A stretch of DNA of 64,000 nucleotides from Chitinophagaceae bacterium PMP191F (GCA_001302245.1 LGYU01000010.1:186001-250000), one strand, 5' to 3'. Counted from the stretch's first letter, positions 54,270 through 63,306 are shown. Numbers and translations are program-made. The notes: generated by a model from the letters alone, not told the origin.

Positions 54270-55298
54270 TCAGTGTTTCTTATCAACAATTTCTGCAAAT
54301 GTTTTCTTTCCCTGCACAAAGTAGCTCCACACCACGCTTTTAGACAAACAGCCTTTTAATAAAAACATACGTTTTTCCGGGAAAGGTTGCTTTTTATTAT
54401 GAAACAACAGCCATCCTATGAAGGCAAAATGTGCTTTGATAACAGCAGTAAAATACCTGCCCTCTCCTGCCAGCAACGATTTGCAGGCCGATATGGCATC
54501 CAGCCAGAAACGGTAAAATATTACCATTACCGCCCTGCCAAAAGGAAGGTTCTTGGCCAGCATTACCAGGTTGTTGCGGAAATTCAAAAACACCTTGCGA
54601 CTATTTCCTTTCGGTAAGGTACCGCCACCTACGTGATAAACAACCGATTGCGGGCAACAATATACCTCGTACCCTGCCAGTTGCAAACGCCAGCAAAAAT
54701 CAATCTCTTCCTGGTGTGCAAAAAAGTATTCATCCAGTCCGCCGGTATGGCGATAAACAGCAGCACGTACAAATAAGGCTGCACCACTGGCCCAGAATAC
54801 AGGCACTGCGGTATCGTATTGTCCCTTATCTTCTTCACAAACATCAAACACACGTCCACGGGCAAAAGGATAGCCCAGGTAATCGATCCAGCCACCGGCA
54901 GCACCGGCATATTCAAACAGGTTGCGCTGGTGGTACTGCATGATCTTTGGCTGACAGGCTGCAATGCCGGCATTGTTTTCCATCAGTTCTATCACCGGTT
55001 CAATCCATGCCGGTTGTACTTCCACATCAGAATTCAGTAATATATAATAGTCTGCCGTTACCTGTTTCAGTCCTTCATTATAGCCTTTGGCAAATCCCAT
55101 ATTCTCAGAAAGCTGTATGATCTTTACAGCAGGATAATGCTGCTGCAGCCAGCTTACAGAATGATCAGAGGAGGCGTTATCGATCACCACTATTTCTTTA
55201 TTGGAATAAGTACTGGCCAGTACCGAAGGCAGAAACTGCTCCAGGTAATGTTGACCATTCCAGTTGAGAATAACTATAGAAACCAGCGGTGACTTCAT
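54270..55298 (-). CDS. Family 2 glycosyltransferase
   Basis: 342 residues. GT-A start VSIVILNWNGQHYLEQFLPS, then IVVIDNASSDHS, FAKGYNEGLK and the DXD-like ILLNSDVEVQP; the acceptor-side FFAHQEEIDFCWRLQLAGY follows. A C-terminal hydrophobic and basic region (RAVMVIFYRFWLDAIS) suggests membrane association. It resembles rhamnosyltransferases for surface glycans. The small membrane-protein gene at 54019 lies immediately downstream on the same strand. Confidence 0.92.
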   Translation of the reverse strand: MKSPLVSIVILNWNGQHYLEQFLPSVLASTYSNKEIVVIDNASSDHSVSWLQQHYPAVKIIQLSENMGFAKGYNEGLKQVTADYYILLNSDVEVQPAWIEPVIELMENNAGIAACQPKIMQYHQRNLFEYAGAAGGWIDYLGYPFARGRVFDVCEEDKGQYDTAVPVFWASGAALFVRAAVYRHTGGLDEYFFAHQEEIDFCWRLQLAGYEVYCCPQSVVYHVGGGTLPKGNSRKVFLNFRNNLVMLAKNLPFGRAVMVIFYRFWLDAISACKSLLAGEGRYFTAVIKAHFAFIGWLLFHNKKQPFPEKRMFLLKGCLSKSVVWSYFVQGKKTFAEIVDKKH

Positions 55299-55361
55299 GC
55301 TATCTTGAAAATATTTCCGGTAATAACGGATGCAAAGGAACGGTTTTTATAAATTAGTCGA

Positions 55362-56510
55362 ATGATTCAACCGCTTTTTAACTGGAGAACGGGGCTTGCC
55401 ATTATTGCCATTGCTATTGTAAGCGGTACCATTTTCTATTCGCAATACCTGGCGGGTAAAATTGCTATGGATGAACGCCAGCGGGTAGAACAATGGGTGG
55501 AGGCCGGAAAACTACTGATACACGATAGTACGGGTATCAGCGACAAACTGGTAAGCATCATCATTGCCGAAAATAAAACCATCCCCATTATTGTTACCGA
55601 TGAGAACGGGCGCATACTGGATCATGTGAATCTTGACTCTGCCCTGGCGCAGGATAAAGGTTATGTACAGCAGAAAGTAAAAGAGTTCCGGTCGCAGAAC
55701 CAACCTATAGAATGGGTAAACCCGTTGAAAAGCGGCGAAAAGAACATTTATTATTATGGGCACACCAGTTTGCTGAACCAGGTACGTAATTACCCGTTGG
55801 TGCAGTTGCTGATAGTAAGTCTATTCATTATTATTACCATCACCGCACTTACCACCAGTTTTAGATCATCGCAAAACCAGGTATGGGCAGGTATGGCCAA
55901 AGAAACAGCACACCAGTTGGGAACCCCGCTTTCTTCTATACAGGGTTGGGTGGAAATGCTGAAGGAAAATCCTGACAATGAAAAGATAGTGCAGGAAATG
56001 GAAAAGGATGTGAACAGGTTGAAACTGGTATCGGACCGTTTTGGAAAAATAGGCAGCAGTCCGCAACTGGAACCACACGATATTGTAACACAGGTAGCAA
56101 GCATGGTGGAGTACATGCGCAAACGTGCAGCAGGTAAAGTACAACTGGTGTTCAATACCAATAACATTGAAAAACTGAACGTAAAGATCTCCCCACCCCT
56201 GTTTGACTGGGTGATTGAAAACCTGCTCAAAAATGCATTGGATGCCATGGAAGGCAAGGGCAATATTACCATCTACCTGCAGCAGAATGCCACCAGCGTC
56301 ATTATTGACATTACCGATACCGGCAAAGGCATTGCCCGTCAGAATATCCGGAAAGTGTTTAAACCGGGCTTCACTACCAAAAAAAGGGGCTGGGGACTGG
56401 GGTTAAGTCTTTCCAAAAGGATCATTGAACAATACCATAAGGGACAATTGTTTGTAAAAGATTCAGAAGTTGGAAAAGGAACTACATTTAGAATTGTTTT
56501 AATCAAATAG
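55362..56510 (+). CDS. Sensor histidine kinase (two-span)
   Basis: 382 residues. Helices near residues 10-30 and 145-165 enclose a 110-residue periplasmic segment. The H box is MAKETAHQLGTPLSSIQGWV, of the HQLGTP type frequent in Bacteroidota, followed by ENLLKNALDAM, ITDTGKGIAR and GWGLGLSLSKRIIEQYHKG. No HAMP and no neighbouring response regulator. Lone gene, divergent from the glycosyltransferase. Confidence 0.92.
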   Translation: MIQPLFNWRTGLAIIAIAIVSGTIFYSQYLAGKIAMDERQRVEQWVEAGKLLIHDSTGISDKLVSIIIAENKTIPIIVTDENGRILDHVNLDSALAQDKGYVQQKVKEFRSQNQPIEWVNPLKSGEKNIYYYGHTSLLNQVRNYPLVQLLIVSLFIIITITALTTSFRSSQNQVWAGMAKETAHQLGTPLSSIQGWVEMLKENPDNEKIVQEMEKDVNRLKLVSDRFGKIGSSPQLEPHDIVTQVASMVEYMRKRAAGKVQLVFNTNNIEKLNVKISPPLFDWVIENLLKNALDAMEGKGNITIYLQQNATSVIIDITDTGKGIARQNIRKVFKPGFTTKKRGWGLGLSLSKRIIEQYHKGQLFVKDSEVGKGTTFRIVLIK

Positions 56511-56523
56511 TTGGTTATTTTTG
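56494..56523 (+). promoter_or_regulatory. Promoter of tRNA-Leu(GAG)
   Basis: TTG (56494-56496), 19 bases, TATTTTTG (56516-56523). It overlaps the 3' end of the kinase gene; the tRNA begins 35 bases after the -7 box. Confidence 0.65.
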
Positions 56524-56557
56524 CAGCCGCCTCAACGGTTTATAACCGGAAACGGAT

Positions 56558-56641
56558 GCGAGGGTGGCGAAATTGGTAGACGCACTACTTTGAGGTGGTA
56601 GCGCCGTAACTGGCGTGGGAGTTCGAATCTCCTCTCTCGCA
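56558..56641 (+). tRNA. tRNA-Leu (anticodon GAG)
   Basis: 84 nt: acceptor GCGAGGG / CTCTCGC (one G-T pair) with discriminator A, D arm GCGAAATTGGTAGACGC, anticodon arm CTACT-TTGAGGT-GGTAG with GAG, long variable arm, T arm GGGAGTTCGAATCTCCT. CCA not encoded. Confidence 0.96.
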
Positions 56642-56659
56642 CTTTCCACTACAATGATA

Positions 56660-56697
56660 CCCTGTAAGTCAATGATTTACAGGGATTTTTATTTTTA
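56660..56697 (+). terminator. Terminator after tRNA-Leu(GAG)
   Basis: CCCTGTAA / TTTACAGGG hairpin followed by ATTTTTATTTTT. Confidence 0.8.
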
Positions 56698-56880
56698 CCC
56701 TTTTCACTTTTTTTGCTTGTCTTCGCTACTTCTGGCGGACAGTCTGGCTTGATAAATCAGGCTTATTATGTCTATTACGTAACAGAAAAAATGAATAGAA
56801 AGGGTACTAAAACCTGGTAGACTTTTGAATGGGATAAAAGGGCCTGGCGATAGAAAAGCCACTGGCATATTCACTTACAC

Positions 56881-56905
56881 TGACTATCAATCAGCAAGGC
56901 GGGGT
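56881..56905 (+). repeat. 25-bp direct repeat, left copy
   Basis: TGACTATC, A, ATCAGCAA, G, GCGGGGT. It matches the right copy at 63411-63435 at 23 of 25 positions in the same orientation, 6530 bases away; sequence on both sides then differs. Confidence 0.65.
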
Positions 56906-57034
56906 GAAGTCGTTCAGATTTTCCAAAATAATCTGCACTTCACGAGCAAGTTCATGCGCATTATTTGTTTCAGAAATATTCAGGTTTAGCCCGGTGGAAT
57001 GAGCAATAGAATTGATTTCATAGTTTCCAGCCAT
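56891..57034 (-). CDS. Unrecognised small frame (47 aa), possibly a gene end
   Basis: Reading from the ATG at 57034: MAGNYEINSIAHSTGLNLNI and onward to LNDFTPPC. The frame is open for another 18 or so codons before the ATG, so it may be the tail of a longer, lost gene. It ends inside the left direct repeat. The rest of 56698-57095 shows nothing I can name. Confidence 0.3.
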   Translation of the reverse strand: MAGNYEINSIAHSTGLNLNISETNNAHELAREVQIILENLNDFTPPC

Positions 57035-57095
57035 AGCGAAATGGTAGATGCTCCTATGTCTTACTTCTGCAGGTTCAGCATTTTGAAACTACAAC

Positions 57096-57977
57096 CTATT
57101 GAGCTTCCAAATAACCAACCCCAATACTAATATGACTGGTATAAGATACCGGTTCTTTATACGTAGTTGTTTCGTTTGTAAGGAATGAAACAACTACGTA
57201 AACATTTTTGTTTTTCCAGGTAAGGGTTTTTGAAACCCATTTATAACCGCCGTATTTGGCAGGCGTTGCTGTATAACTCTGATTGGTGACCTTTTCCTCG
57301 GGGTTTCCTCCGAAATAATTCTTTAATTCATTGAACTGCGCATAACCCTTACTAAAAGAAGCATCGTCTTTTTCATTTGCATTTAACACTTTACCAATTG
57401 AAAACACCTTTCCATTTTTCACCGATACACCAAAGTTCTGTTCATCAGGCAACAGATATACCTCCATGGTATCTCCCATAGGTGTTCGTGTTGCCTTGGA
57501 GAAATAGTCAGGATGTGCAGCTTTCATATCTTCCAGCTTTACACCCACCTGCCAGCCACTGATGCCCAACCTACTGTATACACTTGCCTCGAAGGGACTG
57601 ACCGATTTACCCAATGTTCCATCCTTTGACAACTTCAGTTTGATCTTCATTACCTCGAGTTGTTTTTCTTCGTTGAAGGTGCTGAAGTCAGGTGCTTTTT
57701 CAAAAGCGGCAATGGCGTTTTTTAAGGGCTCCAGATTTGCCTCATCCTGCTGTGCCAGTTCACGTAGTGCCATGATCTTTAGATAGAGAATCTTGGCATT
57801 GGCATTGCCCAATTTTGCCGTTGCCTGGTCGAGATAATCTATAGCAGCGGTGTATTTACCTGCACCGAATTCTTCTTCCGCAAGCAGGTACGCAGCTTTT
57901 GCTTCGGCAGATGCAGATTGCGCATAGCCGCTATTCAGCATAAAAACAAAGAAAAGAAGACCGAATAGTTGTTTCAT
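57096..57977 (-). CDS. Secreted paralogue family member A (TPR-like N-terminus)
   Basis: 293 residues with signal peptide ending SGYAQ. The N-terminal domain (about residues 20-120) has the family pattern AEAKAAYLLAEEEF, IDYLDQATAKLG, AKILYLKIMALREL, followed by FNEEKQLEVMKIKLKLS. The C-terminal part (from residue 125) has WQVGVKLEDMKAAHPDYF and a beta-rich region (MEVYLLPDEQNFGVSVKNGKV). The nearest relative is the frameshifted member at 59345-60224. It is the last gene of the minus-strand cluster. No named family; probably periplasmic or surface-exposed. Confidence 0.75.
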   Translation of the reverse strand: MKQLFGLLFFVFMLNSGYAQSASAEAKAAYLLAEEEFGAGKYTAAIDYLDQATAKLGNANAKILYLKIMALRELAQQDEANLEPLKNAIAAFEKAPDFSTFNEEKQLEVMKIKLKLSKDGTLGKSVSPFEASVYSRLGISGWQVGVKLEDMKAAHPDYFSKATRTPMGDTMEVYLLPDEQNFGVSVKNGKVFSIGKVLNANEKDDASFSKGYAQFNELKNYFGGNPEEKVTNQSYTATPAKYGGYKWVSKTLTWKNKNVYVVVSFLTNETTTYKEPVSYTSHISIGVGYLEAQ

Positions 57978-57993
57978 AAAAAGATTATTGATA

Positions 57994-58345
57994 CTATCCT
58001 ATCGGATAAACGTTAATGATTACTACAGCCCCATCCGAAAATTGGAGGTAAGAAATCTTAAAATCACCTTTATTGCCTGTTGCAGGCGGGTTTACCATTA
58101 AAGTAGCGCTTTCATAAAGTTAGTTCTCCCTAGCTAATTCTTTCCGCTCTACCCATTCTTTATCCAATTCTACAGGATACAAATCCAAGAAGGAACGATA
58201 GACTTTTTTTGCTAATGTAACAGCAAAAATCATTTTTCTCAAAAGCTTCTTCTGCCTGGTCATATTTAATTTTAGCAATGGCATTCTGGGCATTTGTTGC
58301 TGCCTGAAAAGAGAGCACGATTAAAAGAATAAAAAAAGGTTTCAT
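57994..58345 (-). pseudogene. Paralogue family member B with internal deletion
   Basis: The first 40 residues (signal FQAATNAQ, then NAIAKIKYDQAEEAFEKNDF) match member C closely. The frame then shifts, and a C-terminal segment (TLAKKVYRSFLDLYPVELDK, FKISYLQFSDGAVVIINVY) follows in another frame with an internal TAA. About 190 central residues expected from member C are missing. This is a decayed copy, ending at 57994. Confidence 0.75.
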
Positions 58346-58380
58346 ATAATTTGTGCTATCAGGCTGCCTGTGAATGAAGA

Positions 58381-59298
58381 TTACTCAAATTCAATTTTCA
58401 CAACGTTTATCACATATTTTCCATTGTTGAAACTCAACCCGAAAAGCGATAGTTTAAGACTGTTTACCAGTTCTGAGTTAACGCTCCTCACACTAATTGT
58501 TTCCCCATCTGTATTCGATTCGGAGATTTCACCAGCAGGAAATAATTCATGAATGCGTTTTTTATAATTTTCAAATAAGAACCTCGCTTCGTTTAGATTA
58601 TTCTTAGCGGCAGATGTACTTTTCAGGACGTAAATAAAATTGGATACTATACCATTGGTTATGTTCATACTTTCAGGGCCTTCTTTGTATATTTCACTGA
58701 TAAGAGGGGAATAATGATTTTTCCCGAAATAAGATACACTTTCTTTATTGATCTTTATTTTCTTTACCAGTTTGGCGCTAAAACTATTATAAGCCCTGAA
58801 TGCTTCTTCGGTAAGCCCTTTCTTGAATTGATAGATGTTGGCAAGACTATCGGCAAAACGGCTTGCAACAGCTTTCTTCCTGGCCAATTCTTTCTGAGGC
58901 GCTTCTTTTTGCCATTTCAATTCATCTGGCGTTTTAGGAAGTTTTTCCAGCTCTTCATAGAAAAGAAATACCTCTTTAAATTTTTCTTCTATGCCTTCGT
59001 TCTTTTCATAGTTCTTTATAAAAAATTCTGTATTTTTTCTCGCTTCCACCAACACATCGAACTCATAATTATTGGTAGCAATGATGCCCTTTCGAGCCAT
59101 AATGCGCAGGTAAAGGATTTTGGGATTGGTGTTGCCTAAAAGTTTTTCAGCATCATCCAGTTTAGCAAGTGTGGTAGTAAAATCATTTTTCGCGAATGCT
59201 TCTTCTGCCTGTTCGTATCTGATTTTGGCTATGGCATTTTGGGCATTGCCGGTAAAAGCAAGTATCGTAAGGGCAAGAATGAGTACTAAATTTTTCAT
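58381..59298 (-). CDS. Secreted paralogue family member C (TPR-like N-terminus)
   Basis: 305 residues with signal peptide ending TGNAQ. The family domain reads AKIRYEQAEEAF, LAKLDDAEKLLG, NPKILYLRIMARKG. A Lys/Glu-rich helical middle follows (KNEGIEEKFKEVFLFYEELE), then a C-terminal domain with SPLISEIYKEGPESMNIT, FENYKKRIHELFPAGE and a final beta hairpin (LSLFGLSFNNGKYVINVVKIEFE). Member B is a deleted copy of the same subtype. Spacing to neighbours is 35-46 bases, so it is probably in the same transcript. Confidence 0.75.
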   Translation of the reverse strand: MKNLVLILALTILAFTGNAQNAIAKIRYEQAEEAFAKNDFTTTLAKLDDAEKLLGNTNPKILYLRIMARKGIIATNNYEFDVLVEARKNTEFFIKNYEKNEGIEEKFKEVFLFYEELEKLPKTPDELKWQKEAPQKELARKKAVASRFADSLANIYQFKKGLTEEAFRAYNSFSAKLVKKIKINKESVSYFGKNHYSPLISEIYKEGPESMNITNGIVSNFIYVLKSTSAAKNNLNEARFLFENYKKRIHELFPAGEISESNTDGETISVRSVNSELVNSLKLSLFGLSFNNGKYVINVVKIEFE

Positions 59299-59344
59299 AT
59301 CGGCAACTACTTAATTGAGTTTTTAATGGCGCAAATACATCGCA

Positions 59345-60224
59345 TCAGTCATTATTTGGTAACAAAACAGCAGCATCTTTAATAGTAATGCCTCCAAAAG
59401 AACCATTTGATTTTTTATAAATGTTTTTTGTAAAATCTATTGTCACCGTTTTTTTCTCCAACTGCCACTGATAAATAGTTATTATGGATGTAACCCCTTT
59501 GCCTGCAACTGTGCTGGTCGTTTCGATGGGATCGAAATCGAATCCTAACTCATTTTTAAATTTATTGATGAAGGCCGTAGCTTTTGAAAAACCGGCATCT
59601 TCTTCCTGATAGATAAACAAGCGCTTATACACATGATAGACGATATTGTTTTTGGCCGTGAGCATATTACTATAACTACTATCAGCCAAACAGTAATATG
59701 TATCTACATCATCTGTTGTTGACTTTGTTGCACGGGTAAAATAACCCGGTTTTGTTTTTTTTTAGTTCGTCTATAGACATACCCGGTTTGAATCCGTCAA
59801 TGCCGTAGTTGACAAACCTGGCTTTGGCAAGTTCCTCCGGCGTTTTTTCTTCAATACCCTGTTTCTTTATAGACAGTTTGAGCTTGACCACCTCGAGGTA
59901 CTTCTCCTCGTTGAAATTGGCAACATCAGGCGCTTTCTCAAATGCGTCTATTGTAGCCATTAGCTTTGAAATATAGCTCGTGTCTTTTTTTGCCAGTTCT
60001 CGCTGCGACATAATTTTCAGGTAAAGGATCTTACTGTTGGCAGCACCAAGGCTTTTGATAGCATCATCAAGGTAAGAAATACAGGTTTCAAATTTAGCTG
60101 TATTGAATTGCTCTTCGGCCAGTAAATAAGCTGCTTTGGCTTCGGCGTCTTTATTTTGCGCGAGAACTGTTGTTGCCAATAGAAACCCAGTTACCAACAA
60201 TAGCAGCTTTGAAAGATGTTTCAT
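59345..60224 (-). pseudogene. Paralogue family member D, frameshifted at an A9 run
   Basis: Two frames form one gene. The first, from the ATG at 60224, has a signal peptide (TTVLAQ), the family domain (AEAKAAYLLAEEQF, ISYLDDAIKSLG, SKILYLKIMSQREL) and GFKPGMSIDELKK. At the coding-strand run of nine A (59755-59763) the frame is lost; removing one A continues as TKPGYFTRATKSTTDDVDTYY and on into the second frame to 59345. The restored product would be about 290 residues and parallels member A. It may be a true mutation, slippage-controlled expression or a base-call error. Confidence 0.75.
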
Positions 60225-60275
60225 ATATAAATTCAAAAGTGTTATATTATTAGCTGATATATTATTTGTATGGGG

Positions 60276-61283
60276 CTAATGATGCATTATAAAGTGGGTA
60301 GCTACATTCGGGTAATTCCGTACAATGCGGAGTAGGTACCTATAACCAGATGCTTTGGCCAGTCCATCAGCATATTTGATCAGAGATACGGTATAGTCTT
60401 TAAAACTCCAGAATAGCCAGTTTTCGTAAATGGTCTTCAAAGAAGCATCAATGCTCACCTGTGCATCCAGATTAAAACCAAGGACAGCGCTTACCTGGTT
60501 AGTATAGGTTTCTATATCGGAAACCTGCTTTAACAATGCTATTTTCATCTCCTGGAAAGCACCGTCAGTAGTTGTAAAGTACGTATCAACCAGCATATCT
60601 GTTTCCAATCCGTTAACATGATAGGGTTCTCTTTTAGCATGCAGATTAGAGTAAAGATTTACCGGTATACTGTAGTATTTCCCTTTATGCAAATAGGTAT
60701 TTGCAAAAGATTGCAGGTGCTTTTTGTAATAGTTGACATCTTTTTTAGGAAGTCTACCCGTTTTAGTGAGCTGATCCAAAACATCATTATTCAGGTCAAG
60801 CCCTGCTAAAACCGCTATTACTGCCTGATCGTGTGTAGCGGCTCCCTGTTCCACTTTTTGCAGAATAGCATTGGCAGCTTTTTCCTCTTCGGCTTTTTTT
60901 TCATAAACATTCTTATCCTTTTCCATTTTCTGTAACTGCCGCAGCGTCTCCAATTGCTTTTCTTCGGGGCTATCAAATGATTTGGAAAGTGCCAGATATT
61001 TTTTGCTTTGCTCAATGGCGCAGTCTAAGTAAACCGGATTGGTTTTAGTTGCACCTATCCAAAGCTGAACCCTCAGGAACTGCGACCGGGGTGTTAGTTT
61101 GCCCAAAAGCTCATCCACTTTTTTCAATTCGCTGATACCTTCTGTAAACTTTTTTTCCGACAGCGCTGTTTCCGCATTTTCATAAGCCAGTTTAGCTAAC
61201 AGATTATTATCCTGCGCACTGGCCGAAATTGGATAAAAGAAAAGCACCAGTACAATAAATAGTAATCGCCTGAGCATGTGCAT
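60276..61283 (-). CDS. Secreted paralogue family member E (TPR-like N-terminus, divergent)
   Basis: 335 residues from the ATG at 61283, four bases after the stop of the 640-residue gene; an earlier ATG at 61307 would overlap it. Signal peptide ending PISASAQ, then a weaker version of the family domain (AKLAYENAETALSEKKFTEG, ELKKVDELLG). A Lys/Glu coiled-coil (EEKQLETLRQLQKMEKDKNV) and a distinct C-terminal domain follow (YYKKHLQSFANTYLHKGKYY, LVDTYFTTTDGAF). The short spacing indicates translational coupling with the scaffold-like gene. Confidence 0.75.
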   Translation of the reverse strand: MHMLRRLLFIVLVLFFYPISASAQDNNLLAKLAYENAETALSEKKFTEGISELKKVDELLGKLTPRSQFLRVQLWIGATKTNPVYLDCAIEQSKKYLALSKSFDSPEEKQLETLRQLQKMEKDKNVYEKKAEEEKAANAILQKVEQGAATHDQAVIAVLAGLDLNNDVLDQLTKTGRLPKKDVNYYKKHLQSFANTYLHKGKYYSIPVNLYSNLHAKREPYHVNGLETDMLVDTYFTTTDGAFQEMKIALLKQVSDIETYTNQVSAVLGFNLDAQVSIDASLKTIYENWLFWSFKDYTVSLIKYADGLAKASGYRYLLRIVRNYPNVATHFIMHH

Positions 61284-61287
61284 AGAA

Positions 61288-63210
61288 TTAATTATTCCAG
61301 AAATCATCTTTCTTCACTTGCTTCTTTTCTTTGGATGTAGAATCGGAAGCTGGTTTGCTGCCATTTTCCCAAAAATCGGTATTACCACCTTTGGAACCTT
61401 CTCTGCTGGTTTTTCCCTTATAAGCAAAGGCTGTTGTACTGCCACCTGTTTTTACAAAAATGTCCATCATGCCTTTGCGCATCGACTCTGCTTCCGCTTT
61501 ATCCAGATAGTAACCATGGATGATCTCTCTATAAGGCGTGAGCTTGGCCATTTCATTTACGATCGTGTTCTTAAAGGGCCAGGTGCCGTCGCTATAACGG
61601 TCAACAGCAAATACATTGGAGATATAAAGCGAAGCTTCTTTGCTTCCCAACTGTGCCGCGTTGTAAGCATAAGCGAAATAATAAATAGTATTTGCCTGCA
61701 CTTTAGTGGAGGATAAGGGGAGGCCGCCTTCCTTAAAACGTTGAAAAAGATCGGTGCGGATACCCGTTAACATTTTGGTTTCTTCCAGTTTCAATCGTGC
61801 CAATGCCGCATCTTTTTCCGCTTTCAGTCTTGCCTGTGCTTCTTTCTTTTCCTTGGCTTCTTTAGCGTTGTTGATAATGGAACCAATCAATTTGGCGCTC
61901 TGGTTAAAAGCCTCTTCCCCGGGGTCGCTATACATTGCATCAGACATTGAATTATAGTAAGCGTTTCTTTGCTGGTTAAGGGTAGCCACGTTGCTGTTGA
62001 TATTGGCCATTTTTTGATTAAAATCAGCCATGAGCTGATCCACGGACTGGTAACTGCCCTGCATACTGGAGTTTTCCTTCAGTTCTCTTTTTGTTTCCTC
62101 AGCCTGTGAGCTTATTGCCAAAGCCGAACCGAACTGGCTTGTTTTGGTAACCAGCCCATTTGCCAACTCTTCCTGTCGCTGCTGGTCGGCTTTGATCTTT
62201 GTCATGATATCATCTACTGCTTTCTGTTGTTGCTCAGGGGTTAGTTTATTGGCATTTGTTTGTTGCGTCGTTTCCTTATCAGCCCTTTGCTTTTTCAAGG
62301 CCATATATTGATCATAGCTCACTTCCCGGATATTATCGCCATCCTTATGATAATATTTGCCATCAGTAGTGCGGAAAAACTCGGGGAGCTTTGATTTATC
62401 AATCCCGGAATTTGCTGTGTTGTTCTGATTTGAAGAACTGCTTTTTGTACCCGTTTCCCAAAAGTCATCATCTGATTTTGAGGAAGAAGCAGTTGTATTT
62501 GTTTTTTGTGTTGTTGTATTTGTATTGCCCGCCTGTTGTCTGGCTTTTGCTTCTGCATCTGCCTGTTTCATTTTTTCGGCGTCAGGTTGTTTTTGTTTTT
62601 CAGGATCCTCCTCTTTCTTTTTATCAGCCGCTATCGCATCGTTTTTTTTCTTCTCCTCATCATGCAACTTTTGCTTTTCTGCTGCCAACAAAGCATCAAT
62701 TTTGTTTTGAATGGGAGCTATGCCGGTGAAGTCGATCGATACCAGGTCTTCAATAAATACATGAAAATCTTCCGGCTTTGCCGTCAGGCTGACTTTGCCT
62801 ACTTTCATTTCGCCCCAACCTTTTGAATAGGTAAGTTGCTGGATAAGACTACCGCCCTGCACACGAATATGAAACCGGAACAGATCTGCACGGATCGAAT
62901 TGAATACATCCCGCCCCACTACATTATCACCGTATTCTTTTCCCCTGTACCGGTAGTTGTACCAGTAACCGCCCTGCATATTTTCAGGGGTAGACATTAC
63001 CAAGTCAAGACTGACAAACAACTCTGCGTAATCTTTCCATTTTTCAACACGGAAAGAAGGTTTATAACTGAAAAAGATTTTGGTTAGACCCGATGAATTA
63101 GATGGTGGGAGGTCGTAGCTTATTATACTTTTTTGAGAAAATCCTTTATAAGAAGATAGCGGCGAAATAAGAATGACGGCCAATAAGGGACGGATCAAAA
63201 TATTTCTCAT
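61288..63210 (-). CDS. Secreted scaffold-like protein with repeated DFW motifs (640 aa)
   Basis: 640 residues: signal peptide (YKGFSQ), an N-terminal domain of about 150 residues (IFFSYKPSFRVEKWKDYAEL, GYWYNYRYRGKEYGDNVVG), a Lys/Glu coiled coil (residues 185-225), a Thr/Ser-rich linker, then a second coiled-coil region (NANKLTPEQQQKAVDDIM, NAKEAKEKKEAQARLKAEKD). A Sel1-like piece follows (YYFAYAYNAAQLGSKEASLY). DFW motifs recur in disordered parts: DDDFWETGTKSSSS near 247, TDFWENGSKPAS near 611 and the C-terminal KDDFWNN. Such repeats often dock a partner. First gene of the cluster; family unknown to me. Confidence 0.75.
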   Translation of the reverse strand: MRNILIRPLLAVILISPLSSYKGFSQKSIISYDLPPSNSSGLTKIFFSYKPSFRVEKWKDYAELFVSLDLVMSTPENMQGGYWYNYRYRGKEYGDNVVGRDVFNSIRADLFRFHIRVQGGSLIQQLTYSKGWGEMKVGKVSLTAKPEDFHVFIEDLVSIDFTGIAPIQNKIDALLAAEKQKLHDEEKKKNDAIAADKKKEEDPEKQKQPDAEKMKQADAEAKARQQAGNTNTTTQKTNTTASSSKSDDDFWETGTKSSSSNQNNTANSGIDKSKLPEFFRTTDGKYYHKDGDNIREVSYDQYMALKKQRADKETTQQTNANKLTPEQQQKAVDDIMTKIKADQQRQEELANGLVTKTSQFGSALAISSQAEETKRELKENSSMQGSYQSVDQLMADFNQKMANINSNVATLNQQRNAYYNSMSDAMYSDPGEEAFNQSAKLIGSIINNAKEAKEKKEAQARLKAEKDAALARLKLEETKMLTGIRTDLFQRFKEGGLPLSSTKVQANTIYYFAYAYNAAQLGSKEASLYISNVFAVDRYSDGTWPFKNTIVNEMAKLTPYREIIHGYYLDKAEAESMRKGMMDIFVKTGGSTTAFAYKGKTSREGSKGGNTDFWENGSKPASDSTSKEKKQVKKDDFWNN

Positions 63211-63298
63211 AAAGCGTATTTAACAATAAGGGTTTCGGTGTGTTCTCAATGGTTTTACAGCAATTGAAATGTGTAATGGGGCTGCATTTCAGCTTAAT

Positions 63299-63306
63299 CA
63301 AAAATA
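63299..63306 (-). promoter_or_regulatory. Candidate -7 box (TATTTTTG) of the paralogue cluster
   Basis: Exact TAnnTTTG match on the minus strand, 88 bases before the 640-residue gene; no good -33 element. No other promoter box was noticed between cluster genes. Confidence 0.4.
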
